Source of the DNA: Atherix ibis
Taxonomy: Eukaryota; Arthropoda; Insecta; Diptera; Athericidae
Assembly: GCA_958298945.1 (NCBI GenBank)
Contig: OY282609.1
Location: 40,314,954-40,378,953 of the forward strand
DNA: 64,000 bases
Direction: 5' to 3'
In this document: positions 57,301 to 64,000 of the stretch, one piece after another
Position numbering within the stretch: the stretch's first letter is position 1
How the letters are laid out: every line of letters begins with the position of its first letter
Made by a program: the position numbers and the translations under genes
Notes under the pieces: model-generated
What the model was told of the DNA's origin: nothing
The model's input: only the letters and a program-made list of their open reading frames with translations
The model's database searches: none

Positions 57301-57720
57301 ATTTCAGTAGAAAGTTTCAGTAGAAATTTTCAGTAGAAATTTTCAGTACAAATTTTCAGTGCAAATTTTCAGTAGAAATTTTCAATATAAATTTTTAGTG
57401 CGAATTATCAGTAGAAATGTTCAGCATAAATTTTTAGTTGAAATTTTCAGTAGAAATTTTCAGTAGAAATTTTCAGTAGAAATTTTCAGTAGAAATTTTC
57501 AGTAGAAAGTTTCAGTAGAAATTTTCAGTAGAAATTTTCAGTACAAATTTTCAGTGCAAATTTTCAGTAGAAATTTTCAATATAAATTTTTAGTGCGAAT
57601 TATCAGTAGAAATGTTCAGCATAAATTTTTAGTTGAAGTTTTCAGTAGAAATTTTCTGTAGAAATTTTTAGTAGAAATTTTCAATATAAATTTTTAGTGC
57701 GAATTATCAGTAGAAATGTT
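57301..57720 (+). repeat. Nested tandem repetition of the GTGCAAATT / GTGCGAATT module
   Basis: The module GAAAGTTTCAG, TACAAATTTTCAG, GTGCAAATTTTCAG, TTTTCAATATAAAT, TGCGAATTATCAG, CATAAATTTTTAG occurs twice in succession (from about 57,310 and 57,505), and its last part a third time at about 57,680. The same doubling is seen at about 55,010-55,370. It replaces the end of Block C that is missing from copy 1 of S10. Confidence 0.82.
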
Positions 57721-60654
57721 CAGCATAAATTTTTAGTTGAAGTTTTCAGTAGAAATTTTCTGTAGAAATTTTTAGTAGAAATATTCAGTAGAAATTTTCA
57801 GTAGAAATTATCAGTAGAAATTGTTAGTAGAAATTTTCAGTAGACATTTTCAGTAGAAATTTTCGGTAAAAATTTTCAGTAGAAATTTTCAGTAGAAATT
57901 TTCAGTAGAAATCTTTTGTAGAAATTTTCAGTAGAAATTTTCAGTAGATATTTTCAGTAGATATTTTCAGTAGATATTTTCAGTAGAAATTTTCAGTAGA
58001 AATTTTCAGTACAAATTTTCAGTAGAAATTTTCAGTAGAAATTTTCAGTAGAAATTTTCAGTAGAAATTTTCAGTAGAAATTTTCAGTAGAAATTTTCAG
58101 TAGAAATTTTCAGTAGAAATTTTTAGTAGAAATTTTCAGTAGAAATTATCAGTAGAAATTTTCAATATAAATTTTCAGTAGTGATTTATTAGTAGAAATT
58201 TTAGTGCGAATTTTCAGTAGAAATGTTCAGCATAAATGTTCAGTAGAAATTTTCAGTAGAAATTTTCAGTGGAAATTATCAGTAGAAATGTTCAGCATAA
58301 AATTTTAGTAGAATTTTTAGTAGAAATTTTTAGCAGAAATTTTAGTAGAAATTTTTAATAGAAATTTTCAGTAGAAATTTTCAGTAGAAATTTTCGGTAC
58401 AAATTTTTAGGAGAAATTTTCAGTAGAATTTTTTAGGAGAAATTTTCGGTAGAAATTTTCAGTAGTAATTTTCAGTAGAAATTTTCAGTAGAAATTTTCA
58501 GTAAAAATTTTCAGTAGAAATTTTCAGTAGAAATTTTCAGTAGAAATTTTCAGTAGAAATTTTCAGTAGAAATTTTCAGTAGAAATTTTCAGTAGAAATT
58601 TTCAGTAGAAATTTTCAGTAGAAATTTTCAGTAGAAATTCTCAGTAGAAATTTTCAGTAGAAATTTTCAGTAGAAATTTTCAGTAGAAATTCTTAGTAGA
58701 AATTCTCAGTAGAAATTTTCAGTACAAATTTTCAGTAGAAATTTTCAGTAGAAATTTTCAGTAGAAATTTTCAGTAGAAATTTTCAGTAGAAATTTTCAG
58801 AAGAAATTTTCAGTAGAAATTTTCAGTAGAAATTTTCAGTACAAATTTTCAGTAGAAATCTTCAGTAGAAATTTCAGTAGAAATTTTCAGTACAAATTTT
58901 CAGTAGAAATTTTCAGTAGAAATTTTCAATATAAATTTTCAGTAGGAATTTTCGGTAGAAATTTTTAGGAGAAATTATCAGCAGAAATTTTTAGTACAAA
59001 TTTTCAGAAGAAATTTTTAGTAGAAATTTTCAGTAGAAATTTTCAGTAGAAATTTTCAGTAGAAATTTTCGTTAGAAATTTTTAGAAGAAATTTTCAGTA
59101 GAAATTTTTAGTAGAAATTTTCAGTAGAAATTTTTAGAAGATATTTTCAGCAGAAATTTTAGTAGAAATGTTTAATAGAAATTACCAGTAGAAATTTTCA
59201 GTAGAAATTTTCGGTAGAAATTTTTAGAAGAAATTTTCAGTAGAAATTTTTAGTAGAAATGTTCAGCATACATTTTTAGTTGAAATTTTCAGTAGAAATT
59301 TTTAGTAGAAATTTCCAGTCGAAATTTTCAATAGAAATTTTCAATAGAAATTTTCAGTAGAAATTTTGAGGAGAAATTTTCAGTAGAAATTTTCAGTATA
59401 AATTTTCAGTATGAATTTTCAGTAGAAGTTTTAGTGCGAAATATCAGTAGAAATGTTCAGCATAAATTTTTAGTTGAAATTTTCAGTAGAAATTTTCAGA
59501 AGGAATTTTTAGTGGAAATTTTCAGTAGAAATTTTCAGTAGAATATTTCAGTAGAAATTTTCAGTAGAAATTTTCAGTAGAAATTTTCAGTAGAAATTTT
59601 CAGTAGAAATTTTCAGTAGAAATTTTCAGTAGAAATTTTCAGTAGAAATTTTCAGTAGAAATTTTCAGTAGAAATTTTCAGTAGAAAATTTCAGTAAAAA
59701 TTTTCAGTAGAAATTTTCAACAGATATTTTCAGTAGATACTTTCAGTAGATATTTTCAGTAGAAATTTTTAGTAGAAATCTTAAGTAGAAATTTTCAGTA
59801 GAAATTTTCTGTAGAAATTTTCAGTAGAAATTTTCAGTATAAATTTTCAGTATAAATTTTCAGTAGAAATTTTCAGTAGAAATTTTCAGTAGAAATTTTC
59901 AGTAGAAATTTTCAGTAGAAATTTTCAGTAAAAATTTTCAGTAGAAATTTTCAGTAAAAATTTTCAGTAGAAACTTTCAGTAGAAATCTTCAGTAGAAAT
60001 TTTCAGTAGAAATTTTCAGTAGATATTTTCAATAGATATTTTCAGTAGATATTTTAAGTAGATATTTTAAGTCGAAATTTTCAGTACAAATTTTCAGTAC
60101 AAATTTTCAGTAGAAATTTTCAGTACAAATTTTCAATATAAATTTTCAGTAGAAATTTTAGTGCGAATTATCAGTAGAAATGTTCAGCATAAATTTTTAG
60201 TTGAAATTTTCAGTAGAAATTTTCAGTAGAAATTTTTAGTAGAAATTTTTAGTAGAAATTTTCAGTAGAAATTTTCAGTAGAAATTTTCAGTAGAAATTT
60301 TCAGTTGCCATTTTCAACATAAATTTTCAGTATGAATTTTCAGTAGAAATTTTAGTGCGAATTATCAGTAGAAATGTTCAGTATAAATTTTTAGTTGAAA
60401 TTTTCAGTAGAAATTTTCAGTAGAAATTTTTAGTAGAAATTTTCAGTAGAAATTTTCAGTAGAAATTTTCAGTAGAAATTTTCAGTAGAAATTTTCAGTA
60501 GAAATTTTCAGTAGAAATTTTCAGTAGAAATTTTCAGTAGAAATTTTCAGTAGAAATTTTCAGTAGAAATTTTCAGTAGAAATTTTCAGTAGAAATTTTT
60601 AGTAGAAATTTTCAGTAGAAATTTTCAGTAGAAATTTTTAGTAGAAATTTTCAG
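57721..60654 (+). repeat. Segmental duplication S10, copy 2, with full Block C
   Basis: Copy of 55,141-57,300 with the marker at 58,177 (followed by GTGCGAATTTTCAG instead of TATCAG), TTCTTAG at 58,689 and Block C from 59,267 to TTAAGTCG at 60,067. The complete Block C shows that the version at 56,880 was truncated afterwards. It ends with the CATTTTCAACAT module (60,310) and a consensus run. Confidence 0.85.
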
Positions 60655-60980
60655 TACCAATAGTCAGAGCAATTTTGGGTAGAAAATTTCTGTAAAAATT
60701 TTCAGTTGAAATAGTTAGTAGAAATTTTCGGTAGGAATTTTCAAAGAAATGTTCAGTAGAAATTATCAGTTGGAATTTTCAGTAGAAATTTTCAGTGGGA
60801 ATTATCAGTAGAAATGTTCAGCATAAAATTTTAGTGGAATTTTTAGTAGAAATTTTTAGCAGAAATTTTAGTAGAATTTTTTTGTAGAAATTTTCAATAG
60901 AAATTTTCAGTTGATATTTTCAGTAGAAATTTTTAGTAGAAATTTTCAGTAGAAATTTTCTGTAGAAATTTTCTGCAAAA
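60655..60980 (+). repeat. Block D copy 5 with most decayed CCAAT marker
   Basis: ACCAATAGTCAGAGCAATTT: the CAATAG change of the 41.1 and 45.3 kb copies plus a further loss of two bases (GTCAGAGC for GTCAGTAGC). The seven-T unit is at 60,875. Additional changes (TTGAAATAG, TTTTCAATAG, GTTGATATT) suggest this is the most diverged Block D. Confidence 0.85.
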
Positions 60981-61359
60981 ATTTTCAGTAGAAATGTTCA
61001 GCATAAATTTTTAGTTGAAATTTTCAGTAGAAATTTTCAGTAGAAAGTTTCAGTAGAAATTTTCAGTAGAAATTTTCAGTACAAATTTTCAGTGCAAATT
61101 TTCAGTAGAAATTTTCAATATACGTTTTTAGTGCGAATTATCAGTAGAAATGTTCAGCATAAATTTTTAGTTGAAATTTTCAGTAGAAATTTTCTGTAGA
61201 AACTTTTAGTACAAATTTTCAGTAGAAATTTTCTGTAGAAAATTTCAGTAGAAATTTTCAGTAGATATTTTCAGTAGATATTTTCAGTAGATATTTTCAG
61301 TAGAAATTTTCAGTAGAAATTTTCAGTAGAAATTTTCAGTAGAAATTTTCATTAGAAAT

Positions 61360-61690
61360 TTTCAGTAGAAATTTTTAGTAGAAATTTTCAGTAGAAATTA
61401 TCAGTAGAAATTTTCAATATAAATTTTCAGTAGTGATTTATTAGTAGAAATTTTAGTGCCAATTATCAGTAGAAATGTTCAGCATAAATGTTCAGTAGAA
61501 ATTTTCAGTAGGAATTTTCAGTAGAAATTTTCCGTAGAAATTATCAGTAGAAATGTTCAGCATAAAATTTTAGTAGAATTTTTAGTAGAAATTTTTAGCA
61601 GAAATTTTAGTAGAAATTTTTAATAGAAATTTTCAGTAGAAATTTTCAGTAGAAATTTTCGGTAGAAATTTTTAGGAGAAATTTTCAGTA
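61360..61690 (+). repeat. 505-bp tandem duplication, copy 1
   Basis: TAGTGATTTATTAG marker at 61,429, GTGCCAATT, TTTTCCGTAG (61,531), TTTTAGTAG trio and TTTTTAGGAG. Both the marker and the TTTTCCG unit have counterparts exactly 505 bp downstream. Confidence 0.9.
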
Positions 61691-61864
61691 AAAATTTTCA
61701 GTAAAAATTTTCAGTAGAAATTTTCAGTAGAAATTTTCAGTAGAAATTTTCAGTAGAAATTTTCAGTAGAAATTTTCAGTAGAAATTTTCAGTAGAAATT
61801 TTCAGTAGAAATTTTCAGTAGAAATTTTCAGTAGAAATTTTCAGTAGAAATTTTCAGTAGAAAT

Positions 61865-62195
61865 TTTCAGTAGAAATTTTTAGTAGAAATTTTCAGTAGA
61901 AATTATCAGTAGAAATTTTCAATATAAATTTTCAGTAGTGATTTATTAGTAGAAATTTTAGTGCCAATTATCAGTAGAAATGTTCAGCATAAATGTTCAG
62001 TAGAAATTTTCAGTAGGAATTTTCAGTAGAAATTTTCCGTAGAAATTATCAGTAGAAATGTTCAGCATAAAATTTTAGTAGAATTTTTAGTAGAAATTTT
62101 TAGCAGAAATTTTAGTAGAAATTTTTAATAGCAATTTTCAGTAGAAATTTTCAGTAGAAATTTTCGGTAGAAATTTTTAGGAGAAATTTTCAGTA
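61865..62195 (+). repeat. 505-bp tandem duplication, copy 2
   Basis: Near-identical copy of 61,360-61,690 (marker 61,934; TTTTCCG 62,036). I noticed one substitution, TTAATAGCAATT for TTAATAGAAATT. The period 505 bp is 39 units minus 2 bases, so this may be the youngest higher-order expansion in the window. Confidence 0.9.
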
Positions 62196-62197
62196 AA

Positions 62198-62542
62198 AAT
62201 TTTCAGTAGAAATTTTCAGTAGAAATTTTCAGTAGAAATTTTCAGTAGAAATTTTCAGTAGAAATTTTCAGTAGAAATTTTCAGTAGAAATTTTCAGTAG
62301 AAATTTTCAGTAGAAATTTTCAGTAGAAATTTTCAGTAGAAATTTTCAGTAGAAATTTTCAGTAGAAATTTTCAGTAGAAATTTTCAGTAGAAATTTTCA
62401 GTAGAAATTTTCAGTAGAAATTTTCAGTAGAAATTTTCAGTAGAAATTTTCAGTAGAAATTTTCAGTAGAAATTTTCAGTAGAAATTTTCAGTAGAAATT
62501 TTCAGTAGAAATTTTCAGTAGAAATTTTCAGTAGAAATTTTC
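62198..62542 (+). repeat. Longest perfect consensus run (about 345 bp)
   Basis: About 26 consecutive units without a single visible change, ending at a TTTTCCGTAG unit. This is the longest unbroken run of the 13-bp consensus that I found in the window and lies right after the 505-bp duplication. Confidence 0.9.
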
Positions 62543-62639
62543 CGTAGAAATTTTCTGTAGAAATTTTCAGTAGAAATCTTCAGTAGAAATTTTCAGTAGA
62601 AATTTTCAGTAGAAATTTTCAGTAGAAATTTTCAGTAGA

Positions 62640-64000
62640 AATTTTCAGTAGAAATTTTCAATATAAATTTTCAGTAGGAATTTTCGGTAGAAATTTCTAG
62701 GAGAAATTATCAGCAGAAATTTTTAGTAGAAATTTTCAGAAGAAATTTTTAGTAGAAATTTTCAGTAGAAATTTTTAGTAGAAATTTTCGGTAGAAATTT
62801 TTAGAAGAAATTTTCAGTAGAAATTTTTAGTAGAAATTTTCAGTAGAAATTTTTAGAAGAAATTTTCAGCAGAAATTTTAGTAGAAATGTTTAATAGAAA
62901 TTATCAGTAGAAATTTTCAGTAGAAATTTTCGGTAGAAATGTTTAGAAGAAATTTTCAGTAGAAATTTTTAGTAGAAATTTTCAGTAGAAATTTTTAGAA
63001 GAAATTTTCAGCAGAAATTTTTAGTAGAAATTTTCAGTAGAAATTTTTAGAAGAAATTTTCAGCAGAAATTTTTGTAGAAATGTTTAATAGAAATTATCA
63101 GTAGAAATTTTCAGTAGAAATTTTCAGTAGAAATTTTCAGTAGAAATTTTCAGTAGAAATTTTTAGTAGAAATTTTCAGCAGATATTTTAGTAGAAATGT
63201 TTAATAGAAATTATCAGTAGAAATTTTCAGTAGAAATTTTCGGTAGAAATTTTTAGAAGAAATTTTCAGTAGAAATTTTTAGTAGAAATGTTCAGTAGAA
63301 ATTTTTAGAAGAAATTTTCAGTAGAAATTTCAGTAGAAATTTTCAGTAGAAATTTTCAGTTGAAATTTTCAGTAGATATAATTTGTAGATATTTTCAGTA
63401 GAAATTTTCAGTAGAAATTTTCTGTAGAAATTTTCTGCAAAAATTTTCAGTAGAAATGTTCAGCATAAATTTTTAGTTGAAATTTTCAGTAGAAATTTTC
63501 AGTAGAAATTTTCAGTAGAAATTTTCAGTAGAAAGTTTCAGTAGAAATTTTCAGTAGAAATTTTCAGTACAAATTTTCAGTGCAAATTTTCAGGAGAAAT
63601 TTTCAATATAAATTTTTAGTGCGAATTATCAGTAGAAATGTTCAGCATAAATTTTTATTTGAAATTTTCAGTAGAAATTTTCTGTAGAAATTTTTAGTAG
63701 AAATATTCAGTAGAAATTTTCAGTAGAAATTATCAGTAGAAATTTTTAGTAGAAATTTTCAGTAGAAATTTTCAGTAGAAATTTTCAGTAGAAATCTTCT
63801 GTAGAAATTTTCATTAGAAATTTTCAGTAGATATTTTCAGTAGATATTTTCAGTAGATATTTTCAGTAGATATTTTCAGTAGATATTTTCAGTAGAAATT
63901 TTCAGTAGAAATTTTCAGTACAAATTTTCAGTAGAAATTTTCAGTAGAAATTCTCAGTAGAAATTTTCAGTAGAAATTTTTAGTAGAAATTTTCAGTAGA
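62640..64000 (+). repeat. Right-domain mosaic to window end
   Basis: AGGAG and TTTTTAGAAG field with repeated TTTTCAGCAG, TTTTAGTAG, AAATGTTTAATAG trios, TATAATTTGTAG (about 63,378), GTGCAAATT and TGCGAATTATCAG modules, then a cluster of five TAGATATTTTCAG units (about 63,828-63,892), more than in any other copy seen. The order follows 41.7-42.8 kb. The array is still running at base 64,000. Confidence 0.85.

Larger units (their letters stand above)
1..64000 (+). repeat. 13-bp tandem satellite array filling the window
   Basis: Every part of the window is tandem copies of the 13-bp unit TAGAAATTTTCAG in + orientation, apart from five inverted patches of 53-100 bp. About 4,900 units fit in 64 kb. 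Recurring variants include 12-bp units that lost a T or A (TAGAATTTTCAG, TAGAAATTTTAG), single 14-bp units, and point variants (TAGATATTTTCAG, TACAAATTTTCAG, CAGCAT-, TTGAAATTTTCAG). The consensus has 3 G+C in 13 and no CpG. It carries TAG (+) and TGA (-) and shifts frame each unit, so no frame stays open beyond about 39 bp in consensus runs; I see no credible coding region. No unique sequence or mobile element interrupts it. Long satellite of this kind is typical of eukaryotic heterochromatin; function and species are not determinable here. Confidence 0.97.

Noticed and set aside
1..64000. Protein-coding genes
   Set aside because: The consensus unit puts TAG (+) and TGA (-) into each frame every 39 bp, and variants do not remove enough of them in a row. 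Any open stretch is a product of the repeat with low-complexity translation and no initiation context.
1..64000. Repeat protein under a reassigned TAG codon
   Set aside because: TAG is the only stop in the consensus + strand, so a host reading TAG as an amino acid would open it. But TAA-creating variants, 12- and 14-bp units and frequent indels break the frame, and there is no sign of selection for frame.
1..64000. CRISPR array
   Set aside because: Units are 13 bp and directly adjacent, without spacers of unique sequence, and there are no cas genes.
1..64000. Telomeric repeat
   Set aside because: The 13-bp unit has no G-run on either strand and is highly variable with higher-order structure, unlike telomere repeats.
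1..64000. tRNA, rRNA or other structured RNA genes
   Set aside because: No stretch departs from the repeat enough to hold such a gene, and GC content is far too low throughout.

Overview
The window is one uninterrupted satellite DNA array. All 64,000 bases are built from a 13-bp unit, TAGAAATTTTCAG on the + strand, giving roughly 4,900 head-to-tail units of about 23% GC with many recurring variants. I see no protein gene, tRNA, rRNA, transposon, CRISPR array or unique sequence. Both window ends lie inside the array, so the full locus is longer. The consensus unit holds TAG on the + strand and TGA on the - strand, and 13 is not a multiple of 3, so every frame on both strands meets a stop about every 39 bp wherever the consensus is intact. 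This is typical of eukaryotic heterochromatin or (peri)centromeric/subtelomeric satellite. I do not recognise the family and cannot name the species. The unit matches the nematode-type 3' splice-site consensus (TTTTCAG), but that alone does not identify the host.

Layout. (1) 1-3,603: a clear higher-order repeat. A 35-unit block of 452 bp, recognisable by the units TACCAATTGTCAG then TAGCAATTTTGGG, occurs as eight blocks, which are two copies of a four-block super-repeat. (2) 3,604-8,350: the same family in rearranged blocks, duplicated at a spacing of about 1.88 kb. (3) 8,320-14,450: a more degenerate mosaic with three copies of an inverted 100-bp segment; the first forms a perfect 100-bp inverted repeat with its direct copy. 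(4) 14,450-28,730: further left-domain mosaic in tandem copies of about 2.8-3.0 kb. (5) 28,730-64,000: a right domain with a different set of diagnostic units (TAGTGATTTATTAG, GTGCCAATT, an AAT7G unit, many TTCGG units), longer perfectly homogeneous runs and nested duplications of 0.5 to 5.2 kb. The left marker appears 37 times before 28.3 kb, then only three times in decayed form (41.09, 45.34 and 60.66 kb).

Evolution. Most size differences between duplicate copies are whole numbers of 13-bp units or close to it (13, 26, 39, 169 bp), as expected from unequal exchange or slippage in register. A few out-of-register junctions and five short inverted patches with fold-back palindromes at their borders point to a second, template-switch-like process. 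The most distinctive points are the 100-bp inverted repeats, the exact 35-unit higher-order repeat, the CCAATTG-containing box unique to the left domain, and the sharp left/right partition. Coordinates of block starts were read by eye from diagnostic units; ends of large duplications are approximate to a few tens of bases.
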